A stretch of DNA of 58,781 nucleotides from Lachnospiraceae bacterium. Its GTDB lineage: Bacteria > Bacillota > Clostridia > Lachnospirales > Lachnospiraceae. The notes beneath the pieces were generated by a model. The model saw only the letters and a program-made list of their open reading frames with translations, ran no database searches and was not told where the DNA came from. A program made the position numbers and the translations under genes. The stretch spans positions 203,329 through 262,109 of the forward strand of contig JAAVBZ010000023.1 in assembly GCA_014803415.1 (NCBI GenBank). Reading direction: 5' to 3'. Position 1 is the stretch's first letter. Every line of letters starts with the position of its first letter. This document shows positions 27,176 through 36,260 of the stretch, in pieces.

Positions 27176-27195
27176 AGTGTAAACAAGTGTAAACA
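27176..27195 (+). repeat. Tandem 10-bp direct repeat at the right end of the mobile region
   Basis: AGTGTAAACA is present twice head to tail immediately after the integrase remnant. Arm-type integrase sites often look like this. No sequence match to the repeat at the left end. Confidence 0.45.
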
Positions 27196-27202
27196 AAACA
27201 GT

Positions 27203-27251
27203 AATAATTACTAAAAAATAAAAAATGCCAAAAAACCTTGATTTTTCAGCA
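27203..27251 (-). terminator. Terminator of tRNA-Glu
   Basis: On the minus strand TGCTGAAAAA and TTTTTTGGCA (27226-27251) form a hairpin followed by a long T-rich tract (27203-27225 on the plus strand reads as A-rich). Confidence 0.7.
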
Positions 27252-27281
27252 CTTTCGGGTTGGGCTATTCTAAAAGAATAA

Positions 27282-27353
27282 CAGCTCGTAGGGGAATCGA
27301 ACCCCTGTTTCCGCCGTGAGAGGGCGGCGTCTTAACCGCTTGACCAACGAGCC
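27282..27353 (-). tRNA. tRNA-Glu (anticodon CTC)
   Basis: A 72-nt cloverleaf on the minus strand. The acceptor stem GGCTCGT pairs with ACGAGCT, the anticodon stem CCGCC/GGCGG encloses CTCTCAC giving CTC, and the T-arm contains GTTCGATTC. The discriminator is G, as usual for tRNA-Glu. It borders the AT-rich region on the right, but its 3' end is intact and faces that region. Confidence 0.93.
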
Positions 27354-27383
27354 ATTCGATTACTGTACGTAACGTACTTGATT

Positions 27384-27412
27384 ATTCTATTACAGATTGC
27401 AGAAAAATGCAA
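27384..27412 (-). promoter_or_regulatory. Promoter of tRNA-Glu
   Basis: On the minus strand TTGCAT (27412-27407) and TAGAAT (27389-27384) are 17 bases apart, upstream of the tRNA. Confidence 0.7.
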
Positions 27413-27434
27413 GTACAAATTAAAAAAAATTCTA

Positions 27435-27611
27435 AATTTAACAGTTCAGCCCTCATATTCATAAAAGCGTCTGCTTCGCATCCGTCGCCGCATTCGCGGC
27501 TCATCTTTTATTTCATATGAGGGCGTTCCGCTCATGGAATAGAGATAAATTCGCTTTGTGAGCAAGCTCCCACGCGATTTTATCTCTATTCCATGGCTGA
27601 ACTGTTAAATT
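27435..27611. repeat. Branched inverted-repeat element
   Basis: A perfect 17-bp inverted pair (27435-27451 and 27595-27611, AATTTAACAGTTCAGCC and its complement) encloses two further hairpins: one with CCCTCATAT...ATATGAGGG arms and one with CATGGAATAGAGATAAA...TTTATCTCTATTCCATG-like arms. The whole would fold into a three-way junction. The right arm overlaps the stop codon of the PHP-HAD gene. It could be a REP-like or MITE-like repeat or a bidirectional terminator. Confidence 0.7.
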
Positions 27612-29284
27612 AAATCGTACAAAGCATGAGCTAATCCATCATGATCATTATCATAGGCAGTAATAGTGGTAGCAGCCATTTTAATTTCTTCACTTCCATT
27701 TGCCATGGCGATTCCCATGCCTGCGGTTTTGATCATGGATATATCGTTTTCGGCGTCTCCGGCAGCTACAGAAAGTACGGGATCGATGTCAAGGATCTCA
27801 CAGAGCTTCTTTACCGCGGTGCCTTTTCCGGAAACAGAAGGGAAGATCTCCAGATAGAAGGGATTGGAATAGATCATGGAAATATTTTCGGATTCGGCCC
27901 AGGGCAGCATGGATCTGCGGAAATTTTCTATTTTTTCACTGTCATGCAGTTCAATAGCGATACATTTGCAGGAACCGCTTACACGAACCTCCTTCAGATC
28001 TTCACTGAAGATAACGGGAGTTTTGATCGCGTGTTGATAATAAGTCAGCTCTTCATCATCATAAGGAGAGATGATATTGGTGTCAGAATAAGTATGGATA
28101 TGAAGGCTGTGCTTTTTTCCTTCCTGCATAATATGTCGGATCTGCTCATAGGTCAGAGCAACACGATAGAGCGTTTTACCTGTTTCACAGTCTATGATCT
28201 GACCGCCGTTATATCCGATAATATACATGCCGGGATAATTCAGGTTCAAATCTTTCTTTACGTCTCCAACACTGTTTACATCTCTTCCAGAACAGAGTAC
28301 TAGTTTGTGTCCGGCTTTCGTCCAGGCGTCCAGTACTTCTCTGGTATAAGCACTGATCTGTTTTTGGGAGTCCAGTAATGTGCCGTCAAGATCGGTAAAT
28401 AAAATTTTGTGTACTTTATAATTGCTAGGATGTTCTTTCATGTCTTTATGCTTTTTCTTTAAGCTGGTAAGTATTTCTTCGGGAACAAAAAGTTTGCCGT
28501 AACCAGTGGCAAGGTCAAGGCCCGGCTTGGTATTGCCGTGAAAATCAGAGCCGCCGCTGATGCACAGATCATATTTAGCGGCCAGAGCGCGAATATCCCG
28601 CTCGTCACTTGCAGAATAGGTGCTGTAAACAGCTTCGATCCCTGCAAGCCCCATGGTTTTCAGTTTGGCAGTAAGTTTATCCAGTCTTTCGCGGCTCATA
28701 TGGTACAGAACCGGATGCGCCAGTATGGGAATACCTCCAGCCTTTAGAATAATTTCTACGGCACGCATGGGAGTGATCTTTTTCCTGGGCACAAAGCAGG
28801 GGCCGTTGTCACCGATATAACGGTCAAAGGCTTCCTTCAGACTTTTGGTATAACCGTGATTCAACAGATATTTGGCATAGTGGCCCCGGGTAATAGTGCT
28901 GTCTGGAAATTCAGCAGTCAGCTCTTCATAGGTAACAGGCATTCCATACTCTGTAAGGCGTTTACACATTTCCTTGTTGCGGATAATCCGTCCGTTTTTA
29001 AAGTTGATCAATCTTCTTTTAAAATATTCACTGTTATGATCAATATAAAGTCCCAGGATATGAATATCCCGTCCTTCGTATTCGGAGGAAAATTCAATTC
29101 CGGGAATGACCTCGATCGGTTTGCCCTCAGCAGCTTTCAAGGCTTCGTCAATACCGTCTGTGGTATCGTGGTCTGTCAGAGCAAAGGCAGAAAGCCCTTT
29201 TTCAAGGGCGTATTCAACAAGCTCCGAAGGAGTATAGCTGCCGTCTGATTTATTGGAGTGCACATGCAGATCTACTATATTCAT
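27605..29284 (-). CDS. PHP-domain phosphoesterase fused to a Cof-type HAD phosphatase
   Basis: 559 residues, two complete enzymes in one chain. Residues 1-275 are a PHP domain: DLHVHSNKSDG, ALTDHDTTDG, GIEFSSEY, AHPVLYH and GGSDFHG provide the metal-binding His and Asp residues of the YciV/RNase AM group. Residues 290-559 are a HAD-IIB (Cof) phosphatase: FTDLDGTLLDS with the nucleophile Asp, CSGRD, and AAGDAENDISMI. The domains may act in sequence on nucleotide or sugar phosphates. ATG 29284 is preferred over TTG 29290, which overlaps the ABC-F stop codon. The two genes form one unit. Confidence 0.85.
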   Translation of the reverse strand: MNIVDLHVHSNKSDGSYTPSELVEYALEKGLSAFALTDHDTTDGIDEALKAAEGKPIEVIPGIEFSSEYEGRDIHILGLYIDHNSEYFKRRLINFKNGRIIRNKEMCKRLTEYGMPVTYEELTAEFPDSTITRGHYAKYLLNHGYTKSLKEAFDRYIGDNGPCFVPRKKITPMRAVEIILKAGGIPILAHPVLYHMSRERLDKLTAKLKTMGLAGIEAVYSTYSASDERDIRALAAKYDLCISGGSDFHGNTKPGLDLATGYGKLFVPEEILTSLKKKHKDMKEHPSNYKVHKILFTDLDGTLLDSQKQISAYTREVLDAWTKAGHKLVLCSGRDVNSVGDVKKDLNLNYPGMYIIGYNGGQIIDCETGKTLYRVALTYEQIRHIMQEGKKHSLHIHTYSDTNIISPYDDEELTYYQHAIKTPVIFSEDLKEVRVSGSCKCIAIELHDSEKIENFRRSMLPWAESENISMIYSNPFYLEIFPSVSGKGTAVKKLCEILDIDPVLSVAAGDAENDISMIKTAGMGIAMANGSEEIKMAATTITAYDNDHDGLAHALYDLI

Positions 29285-29286
29285 AC

Positions 29287-30930
29287 TCAATTATCTTCTT
29301 CGTCCTCATCTACCTGCTTGGTATAAACGGTACGTTTTCTTGCCATTTCATCACTTGCCAGATATTCATCGTAAGTGGTGATCTTATCAATTAAAGTACC
29401 ATCCGGCAGGATTTCCATAATACGATTGGCCGTTGTCTGCACAAACTGATGGTCATGACAGGAGAACAGAGCCACACCGGGGAATTTAATAAGACCGTTG
29501 TTCAGTGCGGTGATGGATTCCATGTCAAGATGGTTCGTGGGTTCATCCAGGATCAGGCAGTTGGCGCCGCTGATCATCATTTTGGAAAGCAGGCACCTTA
29601 CCTTTTCACCACCGGAAAGGACCTTTACCTTTTTGACTCCGTCTTCCCCGGCAAACAGCATGCGTCCCAGAAAACCGCGGACATAGGTTGCATCTTTGAT
29701 GGCGGAATAACCGGTGAGCCAGTCTACAATGGTGTAGTCATTGTTGAATTCTTCGGTACTGTCCTTTGGAAAATATGCCTGGGAAGTGGTAACACCCCAT
29801 TTATAAGTTCCTTCATCCGGCTCCATCTCACCCATCAGAATTTTGAACAGAGTGGTTTTGGCAAGTTCATTGCTTCCTACAAAAGCAATTTTATCATCAT
29901 GTCCTACGATAAAGGAAATATTGTCTAAAATCTTTTCCCCGTTTATGGTCTTGGAAATTCCATCAACAAAAAGAACTTCGTTACCAATTTCCCGTTCGGG
30001 GCGGAAGTCAATATAAGGATATTTACGGCTGGAAGGTTTGATCTCATCCAGCTCGATTTTTTCAAGTGCACGCTTCCTGGATGTTGCCTGCTTGGATTTG
30101 GAAGCATTTGCTGAGAATCGAGAAATAAATTCCTGTAATTCCTTGATTTTTTCTTCTTTCTTTTTATTGGCTTCTTTCATCTGCTTAATGAGAAGCTGAC
30201 TGGATTCATACCAGAAATCATAGTTGCCGGCATAGAGCTGGATCTTGCCATAATCGATATCGGCAGTGTGGGTACATACTTTATTTAAGAAATAACGGTC
30301 ATGAGAAACCACAATAACCGTATTTTCAAAATTAATGAGAAATTCCTCCAGCCATGCGATGGCATCCAGGTCAAGGTGATTGGTGGGCTCGTCGAGAAGC
30401 AGGATATCCGGGTTGCCGAAGAGCGCCCTGGCCAGCAGTACTTTTACCTTTTCATTACCGTTCAGATCTTTCATGATAGAATAGTGATATTCTGTGTTGA
30501 TGCCCAGACCATTTAACAGCATGGCGGCATTGGATTCAGCTTCCCATCCATCCATTTCTGCAAACTCAGCTTCCAGTTCGCTGGCACGGATCCCATCTTC
30601 ATCGCTGAAATCTTCTTTGGCATAGATGGCGTCTTTTTCCTTCATGATCTCATAAAGGCGTTCATTACCCATGATGACCACATCCATAACAGGATATTCA
30701 TCGTATTTAAAGTGGTCCTGCTCCAATACGGAAAGACGCTGGCCGGGAGTCATGGTGATATCTCCGTTAGTGGTTTCAAGCTGCCCTGACAGGATCTTTA
30801 AGAAGGTAGATTTGCCGGCACCGTTAGCACCGATAAGACCGTAGCAGTTACCTTCGGTAAATTTAATATTCACATCTTCAAAGAGGGCTTTTTTACCTAC
30901 TCTGTAAGTTACATTGTTTGCACTGATCAT
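29287..30930 (-). CDS. ABC-F family ATPase, YkpA/YbiT type
   Basis: 547 residues with two ABC domains and no membrane segments. The first has GANGAGKST and LLLDEPTNHLD. The second has GSNELAKTT in place of a standard Walker A and LSGGEKVR, LILDEPTNHLD. The NELAKT form is usual for this subfamily, so it does not mean loss of function. A charged linker (KKKEEKIKELQEF, KQATSRKRALEKIE) lies between. ABC-F proteins bind the ribosomal E site and help translation; some give antibiotic resistance, but this subfamily is normally housekeeping. The acidic tail ends VDEDEEDN. Confidence 0.88.
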   Translation of the reverse strand: MISANNVTYRVGKKALFEDVNIKFTEGNCYGLIGANGAGKSTFLKILSGQLETTNGDITMTPGQRLSVLEQDHFKYDEYPVMDVVIMGNERLYEIMKEKDAIYAKEDFSDEDGIRASELEAEFAEMDGWEAESNAAMLLNGLGINTEYHYSIMKDLNGNEKVKVLLARALFGNPDILLLDEPTNHLDLDAIAWLEEFLINFENTVIVVSHDRYFLNKVCTHTADIDYGKIQLYAGNYDFWYESSQLLIKQMKEANKKKEEKIKELQEFISRFSANASKSKQATSRKRALEKIELDEIKPSSRKYPYIDFRPEREIGNEVLFVDGISKTINGEKILDNISFIVGHDDKIAFVGSNELAKTTLFKILMGEMEPDEGTYKWGVTTSQAYFPKDSTEEFNNDYTIVDWLTGYSAIKDATYVRGFLGRMLFAGEDGVKKVKVLSGGEKVRCLLSKMMISGANCLILDEPTNHLDMESITALNNGLIKFPGVALFSCHDHQFVQTTANRIMEILPDGTLIDKITTYDEYLASDEMARKRTVYTKQVDEDEEDN

Positions 30931-31134
30931 TTTTATGGCTCCTTATCCAATTAATTATTTTAAGCTGATTATCATAACAACTACCTATTTTATAGTGGAC
31001 ATTGTGATTTTGCAAGTGTATTGCGAAAAAAGATAGAGAAAATGGGCATATAGGGATAGATTTTGAAGAATTTCAATGCTACAATAGTTTAAAAGCCGGA
31101 TGACAAACAAAAATTAATCATGAGAGGGTAAATT

Positions 31135-32448
31135 ATGAAACTGAATTACAAGAGAACTTTTCTGATCGGATTGGCATTTCTGTCTATTTCTGCTTTCTGG
31201 CAGATGTACGACAACATAATACCGCTTATGCTGCAGAACAGCTTTGGGATCGGAGAAACAATAACGGGAGCCATTATGGCGGCAGACAATGTGCTTGCTT
31301 TATTTCTGCTTCCGATTTTTGGAGCTTTGTCAGATCGGGTGGATACGAAATTCGGAAAAAGAATGCCTTTTATCACAGTGGGTACTGTGCTGGCAGTGAT
31401 TTTTCTGATGCTGCTGCCTGCAGCAGATCGAAGCGGGAATTTTGTACTGTTTGTGATCGCGTTGTTCGCACTTTTGGTATCCATGGGACTGTACCGATCA
31501 CCGGCGGTAGCATTAATGCCGGATTTAACTCCCAATAAGCTCAGAAGCAAAGGAAATGCAGTGATCAATCTGATGGGAGCGGTAGGCGGCGTTTATACGC
31601 TGATCATGATCAAACTTCTGGTGGGAAAAGGAGAGAGGCCGGATTATATGCCATTATTTACCAGCATAGCAGCGCTGATGATAATAGCAGTGGTTATCCT
31701 TGTGATCACGATTCAGGAAAAGAGAATAAAAGCCAAGATGGAAGCTGAGGTAAAGGCCTATGAGGAAAGCATCGGTACCGTAGTTAAGACAGAAGATGCA
31801 GGACAGGAGCAGGAAGAGGGCTCAAGGGCTGCTATGCCAAAAGAAGTAAAACGCAGCATGATGTTTCTGCTTGCTTCCATTTTTCTTTGGTTTACTGCCT
31901 ATAATGCAGTTACGACTGCTTTTTCACGGTACACCAAAGCCGTATGGCATATGGAAGGCGGCGGTTTCGCAGACTGTCTGATGGTAGCAACGGTTGCAGC
32001 CATTTTAAGTTATATCCCCATCGGTAATATTGCAAGTAAAGTGGGACGGAAGAAAACCATCATGGGCGGCGTTGCACTGATGAGTATCTGTTATTTTGCA
32101 GCTATTTTTGCGGGAGCTTATCATCCTGTTATTAATGTGGCTTTTGCAGCTATAGGAATAGGATGGGCAGCCATCAATGTAAATTCCTATCCTATGATCG
32201 TGGAAATGGGAAAAGGATGTGATATTGGTAAATTTACCGGTACTTATTACACATTTTCCATGACGGCCCAGATCATTACGCCTGTGTTGTCAGGATTTTT
32301 GCTTGAGAATGTTTCTTACAGAACGTTGTTCCCTTATGCTTTTGCATTTTCCATACTGGCATTCATTACCATGACCCAGGTGCATCATGGGGATACCAGA
32401 CCGGAGAAGAAAAAGGAAATACTTGAGAATTTCGATGTAGATGATTAA
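31135..32448 (+). CDS. MFS transporter, SLC45/GPH sugar-transporter-like
   Basis: 437 residues with about 12 membrane helices. The first cytoplasmic loop has GALSDRVDTKFGKRMPFI, the D-R-x-x-G-R/K-R-P signature of sugar transporters in the GPH and SLC45 groups. A charged central loop with TEDAGQEQEEGS lies at about residues 205-235. It probably imports or exports a sugar with a cation. Divergent from the ABC-F gene; the GDPD gene follows. Confidence 0.75.
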   Translation: MKLNYKRTFLIGLAFLSISAFWQMYDNIIPLMLQNSFGIGETITGAIMAADNVLALFLLPIFGALSDRVDTKFGKRMPFITVGTVLAVIFLMLLPAADRSGNFVLFVIALFALLVSMGLYRSPAVALMPDLTPNKLRSKGNAVINLMGAVGGVYTLIMIKLLVGKGERPDYMPLFTSIAALMIIAVVILVITIQEKRIKAKMEAEVKAYEESIGTVVKTEDAGQEQEEGSRAAMPKEVKRSMMFLLASIFLWFTAYNAVTTAFSRYTKAVWHMEGGGFADCLMVATVAAILSYIPIGNIASKVGRKKTIMGGVALMSICYFAAIFAGAYHPVINVAFAAIGIGWAAINVNSYPMIVEMGKGCDIGKFTGTYYTFSMTAQIITPVLSGFLLENVSYRTLFPYAFAFSILAFITMTQVHHGDTRPEKKKEILENFDVDD

Positions 32449-32487
32449 AGATCACGAAAAATAAAAAATATACGAAGGTGAAAGAAA

Positions 32488-33312
32488 ATGACAGCATTGT
32501 ATGTAATTCTAATCGTAGCAGTAGTACTTGTAGTTCTTTATTTCCTGGCGATCAGGCCAAGGCTTGGCAGGCGGAAAGAATGGGCTCCTTTTAAAGGCTT
32601 TTACTATGCTCACAGAGGACTTCATGATAATGAATCCCCGGCTCCGGAAAACTCTCTGGCGGCTTTTCGTAAGGCAGTAAAGTCCGGTTATGGAATGGAG
32701 CTGGATGTACAGCTTACCAAGGACAAAGTACCTGTGGTGCTTCACGATTTTACTCTGGAGAGAGCCTGCGGAAAGCCAGGTAAGGTCTGTGAATATACTT
32801 ATGAGGAACTGCGGGAATTTTCTTTGTTTAACAGTGAAGAAAAAATACCAAGACTGGAAGAAGTATTGAAAGTAGTCAATGGAAAGGTGCCGCTGATCGT
32901 AGAGATCAAACTGGAATGGATGGATCTTACGGTATGTACGATCGTGGACAGGATCCTCAGAGAATATAAAGGGCTTTACTGCGTGGAATCTTTTAATCCT
33001 ATGGTGCTTGTTTGGTACAGGAGGTATCATAATGATGTACTGAGAGGGCAGCTGGCGGACGGCTTTTTAAAGGGAGGCGAGTTAAAGGGTCTGATGTATT
33101 TTCTTTTACAGAATCTTTTGCTGAACTGGATGACAAGACCGGACTTTATAGCTTATAACCATAAGTATGCTGATAATGTTTCCAGAAGGCTTTGCAGAAA
33201 TCTTTATAAGAATATGGCAGTGGCCTGGACCATCAAAAGTCAGAAGGAATTGGAAGATGCCAAAAAAGAATTTGATCTGTTTATTTTTGACTCTTTTATT
33301 CCTAAAAAGTAA
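32488..33312 (+). CDS. Glycerophosphodiester phosphodiesterase, membrane-anchored
   Basis: 274 residues. A hydrophobic N-terminal segment (about 3-22) anchors the protein. AHRGLHDN near residue 41 and then ENSLAAF, GMELDVQLTKD and VVLHDFTLER contain the H-R-G, E-x-D and H-D residues of the family. It hydrolyses glycerophosphodiesters to glycerol 3-phosphate and an alcohol. Its position after the MFS gene with a 39-base gap suggests partial co-transcription. Confidence 0.87.
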   Translation: MTALYVILIVAVVLVVLYFLAIRPRLGRRKEWAPFKGFYYAHRGLHDNESPAPENSLAAFRKAVKSGYGMELDVQLTKDKVPVVLHDFTLERACGKPGKVCEYTYEELREFSLFNSEEKIPRLEEVLKVVNGKVPLIVEIKLEWMDLTVCTIVDRILREYKGLYCVESFNPMVLVWYRRYHNDVLRGQLADGFLKGGELKGLMYFLLQNLLLNWMTRPDFIAYNHKYADNVSRRLCRNLYKNMAVAWTIKSQKELEDAKKEFDLFIFDSFIPKK

Positions 33313-33466
33313 AATATGACTATATTGGTAAAAATAATATAAAAATTGCAGCAAAAATCAAAAATTTCCATAATTTTACACAAAAATAGTGCAATTGTGA
33401 ACTGAATATGATATAATGGATGTTGCGAGGAGAGCATGCTTGCATGTTTGACGAGCACGAATGTCG

Positions 33467-33489
33467 ATCATAAATCTATGATTTATGAT
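33467..33489 (+). terminator. Hairpin in the leader of ppdK
   Basis: ATCATAAATC (33467-33476) and GATTTATGAT (33480-33489) enclose TAT and are followed by ATTATTTTTT. A TATAAT-like box lies near 33412, so the hairpin could be within the ppdK leader as an attenuator. The alternative is that it ends transcription from the upstream gene. Confidence 0.5.
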
Positions 33490-33538
33490 ATTATTTTTTC
33501 GTAAAAATATTTTATGATAATCAAGAGGGAGAGACATT

Positions 33539-36160
33539 ATGGCAAAATGGGTTTATTCTTTTGAAGAAGGTAATGCAGATATGCGTAATCTTCTTGGAGG
33601 AAAAGGTGCAAATCTTGCAGAAATGACCAATCTTGGTCTTCCGATTCCTCAGGGATTCACAGTTACTACCGAAGCATGTACTGATTACTATGCTAACGGT
33701 AAACAGATTTCAGATGAAATCAAAGAGCAGATATTCGCCGCCCTTTCCGTGTTGGAAGAAAAGCAGGGAAAGAAGTTTGGTGATACGGAAAATCCGCTTC
33801 TGGTATCGGTCCGTTCCGGTGCAAGGGCCTCTATGCCCGGCATGATGGATACGATCTTAAACCTGGGACTTACGGATGTAGCGGTTGAAGGCTTTGCAGC
33901 AAAGACCGGCAATCCCAGATTTGCATATGATTCTTATCGCCGTTTTATTCAAATGTTCTCAGATGTAGTTATGGAAATTCCCAAGTCATTTTTTGAGAGG
34001 ATCCTGGATGACATTAAGGATCATAAGGGTGCCAAATTTGATACTGATCTGACAGCAGATGACTTAAAAGAGGTTATTATCCGTTTTAAGGAAGTTTATA
34101 AAGATAAAATGGGAGAGGAATTCCCGCAGGATCCCAAGGTACAGTTGATGGAAGCTGTAAAAGCTGTATTTCGCTCCTGGGATAATGAAAGAGCTATCGT
34201 TTACAGACGTATGAATGATATCCCCGGCGACTGGGGAACAGCAGTAAACGTTCAGGCAATGGTATTTGGTAATATGGGAAATACTTCCGGTACTGGCGTT
34301 GCGTTTACACGTAATCCTTCCACCGGTGCCAAGGGCATTTACGGAGAATACCTGATCAATGCACAGGGTGAAGACGTAGTAGCAGGTATCAGAACACCTC
34401 AGCCCATTACCAGATTGGAACAGGATCTTCCTGATTGCTTTAAGCAGTTCATGGAGATCGCAAATAAACTGGAAGATCATTACCGCGATATGCAGGATAT
34501 GGAATTTACCATTGAGGAGGGCAAGCTGTTCTTCTTACAGACCAGAAACGGTAAAAGAACTGCGCATGCAGCGCTTCAGATTGCATGCGACCTGGTAGAT
34601 GAAGGAATGATCACACCGGCTGAAGCAGTACTTCGTATAGAAGCTAAATCTTTAGACCAGCTGCTTCATCCCACATTTGATGCAGATGCATTAAAGTCAG
34701 GTACTGTGATCGGACAGGCTCTTCCCGCATCACCCGGTGCGGCAGCAGGCAAGGTTTATTTTACTGCTGAGGAAGCTAAGAGGGCTCATGAAGCGGGCGA
34801 AAGAGTTGTGCTGGTACGTCTTGAGACTTCACCCGAAGATATTGAAGGTATGCATGCAGCAGAAGGCATCCTGACAGTAAGAGGCGGTATGACAAGCCAT
34901 GCAGCAGTTGTTGCCCGCGGTATGGGAACCTGTTGTGTATCCGGCTGCGGTGATATTTCCATAAATGAAGAAGATAGAGTATTTGAACTCGGCGGTCATG
35001 TATATCATGAAGGAGATTATATTTCCTTAGACGGTTCTACCGGTAAGATTTATGACGGAGATATTAAGACAAGAGAAGCTGCCATCAGCGGCAATTTTGA
35101 AAGGATCATGGAATGGGCAGATTCCTTCCGTAAGCTCCAGGTACGTACCAATGCAGATACGCCAGCAGATGCGATTAACGCTGTGAAATATGGTGCAGAA
35201 GGTATTGGCCTTTGCCGTACGGAGCATATGTTCTTTGATGCAGACAGAATTCCCAAGATTCGCCATATGATCCTTGCAAGGACTCTTCAGGAAAGAGAAA
35301 AAGCATTGAATGAACTGATTCCTTATCAAAAAGGAGACTTTAAAGGACTGTACGAAGCAATGGAGGGCAGACCGGTTACCATCCGTTTCCTGGATCCCCC
35401 GCTGCATGAATTCGTTCCTACCGATAAGGGTGATATTGATGACCTGGCAGTGAACATGATGATGACTGCAGAGCAGGTGCAGGAAATCTGTGATTCTCTT
35501 CATGAATTCAATCCGATGATGGGACACAGAGGATGCCGTCTGGCCGTTACTTATCCCGAAATTGCTAAGATGCAGACCAGAGCGGTTATGGAAGCAGCTA
35601 TCGAAGTGAAGAATGAAAAGGGATATGACATTGTTCCCGAGATCATGATTCCGCTGGTAGGCGAGAAAAAAGAGCTTAAATTTGTGAAAGATGTAGTAGT
35701 TGCAACAGCAGAGCAGGTAAAGAAGGAAAAGAATTCCGATATTAAGTACCATATCGGTACTATGATCGAGATTCCCAGAGCCGCACTGCTTGCAGATGAA
35801 ATTGCCGAAGAAGCAGAATTCTTCTCATTCGGAACCAATGACCTGACACAGATGACCTTTGGTTTCTCCAGAGACGATGCTGGCAAGTTCCTTGGTGATT
35901 ATTATAAGCACAAAATTTATGAATCGGATCCTTTTGCAAGGTTGGATCAAAACGGCGTAGGACAGCTGATTCAGATGGCAGCTGAAAAGGGTAAAAAGAC
36001 AAGACCTGATATCAAGCTCGGCATCTGCGGCGAACACGGCGGAGATCCTTCTTCCGTAGAGTTCTGTCATAAAGTAGGACTGACATATGTATCCTGCTCA
36101 CCTTACAGAGTACCGATTGCCCGTCTGGCAGCAGCACAGGCAGCGATATCCGCGAAGTAA
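33539..36160 (+). CDS. ppdK: Pyruvate, phosphate dikinase
   Basis: 873 residues, the usual length. PPDK interconverts pyruvate + ATP + Pi and PEP + AMP + PPi; in anaerobic gut bacteria it works in PPi-linked glycolysis. The N-terminal ATP-grasp region has LLGGKGANLAEM and SVRSGARASMPGMMDT. The phosphohistidine domain has GGMTSHAAVVARGMG, with the catalytic His at about residue 454. The C-terminal PEP/pyruvate domain has GLCRTEHMFF and GICGEHGGDPSS with the catalytic Cys. ATG 33539 follows GAGGGAG. No terminator follows; a tRNA-Val-like sequence starts 13 bases after the stop. Confidence 0.97.
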   Translation: MAKWVYSFEEGNADMRNLLGGKGANLAEMTNLGLPIPQGFTVTTEACTDYYANGKQISDEIKEQIFAALSVLEEKQGKKFGDTENPLLVSVRSGARASMPGMMDTILNLGLTDVAVEGFAAKTGNPRFAYDSYRRFIQMFSDVVMEIPKSFFERILDDIKDHKGAKFDTDLTADDLKEVIIRFKEVYKDKMGEEFPQDPKVQLMEAVKAVFRSWDNERAIVYRRMNDIPGDWGTAVNVQAMVFGNMGNTSGTGVAFTRNPSTGAKGIYGEYLINAQGEDVVAGIRTPQPITRLEQDLPDCFKQFMEIANKLEDHYRDMQDMEFTIEEGKLFFLQTRNGKRTAHAALQIACDLVDEGMITPAEAVLRIEAKSLDQLLHPTFDADALKSGTVIGQALPASPGAAAGKVYFTAEEAKRAHEAGERVVLVRLETSPEDIEGMHAAEGILTVRGGMTSHAAVVARGMGTCCVSGCGDISINEEDRVFELGGHVYHEGDYISLDGSTGKIYDGDIKTREAAISGNFERIMEWADSFRKLQVRTNADTPADAINAVKYGAEGIGLCRTEHMFFDADRIPKIRHMILARTLQEREKALNELIPYQKGDFKGLYEAMEGRPVTIRFLDPPLHEFVPTDKGDIDDLAVNMMMTAEQVQEICDSLHEFNPMMGHRGCRLAVTYPEIAKMQTRAVMEAAIEVKNEKGYDIVPEIMIPLVGEKKELKFVKDVVVATAEQVKKEKNSDIKYHIGTMIEIPRAALLADEIAEEAEFFSFGTNDLTQMTFGFSRDDAGKFLGDYYKHKIYESDPFARLDQNGVGQLIQMAAEKGKKTRPDIKLGICGEHGGDPSSVEFCHKVGLTYVSCSPYRVPIARLAAAQAAISAK

Positions 36161-36172
36161 TGAGCCATGCGA

Positions 36173-36245
36173 GGGATTTTAGCTCAGCTAGGAGAGCATC
36201 TGTCTTACAAGCAGAGGGTCATAAGTTCGAGCCCTGTAGGTTCCA
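36173..36245 (+). tRNA. Diverged tRNA-Val (anticodon TAC)
   Basis: 73 nt, same length as tRNA-Val at 12117 and alike except for a few positions, all transitions. The acceptor pair GGGATTT/AGGTTCC now has three G-T wobbles, and the T-stem ATAAG/CCTGT has one A-C mismatch. The anticodon loop CTTACAA is intact. It may be a weak functional tRNA, a pseudogene or a tRNA-like domain of the valS leader. No promoter of its own is obvious. Confidence 0.75.
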
Positions 36246-36260
36246 TTAAAATTTAGTAAA

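Noticed and set aside
27174-27353. Duplicate of the tRNA-Met 3' end as attachment site
   Set aside because: No copy of the GTTCAAATCC...CTCGCT end is found near the right border; the site of integration stays undefined.
27641-28303. Plus-strand frame opposite the PHP-HAD gene
   Set aside because: It mirrors a highly conserved enzyme on the other strand and has no recognisable motif.
29850-29900. Loss of Walker A in the second domain of the ABC-F protein
   Set aside because: The NELAKTT form is normal for the YkpA/YbiT subfamily, so this is not evidence of inactivation.
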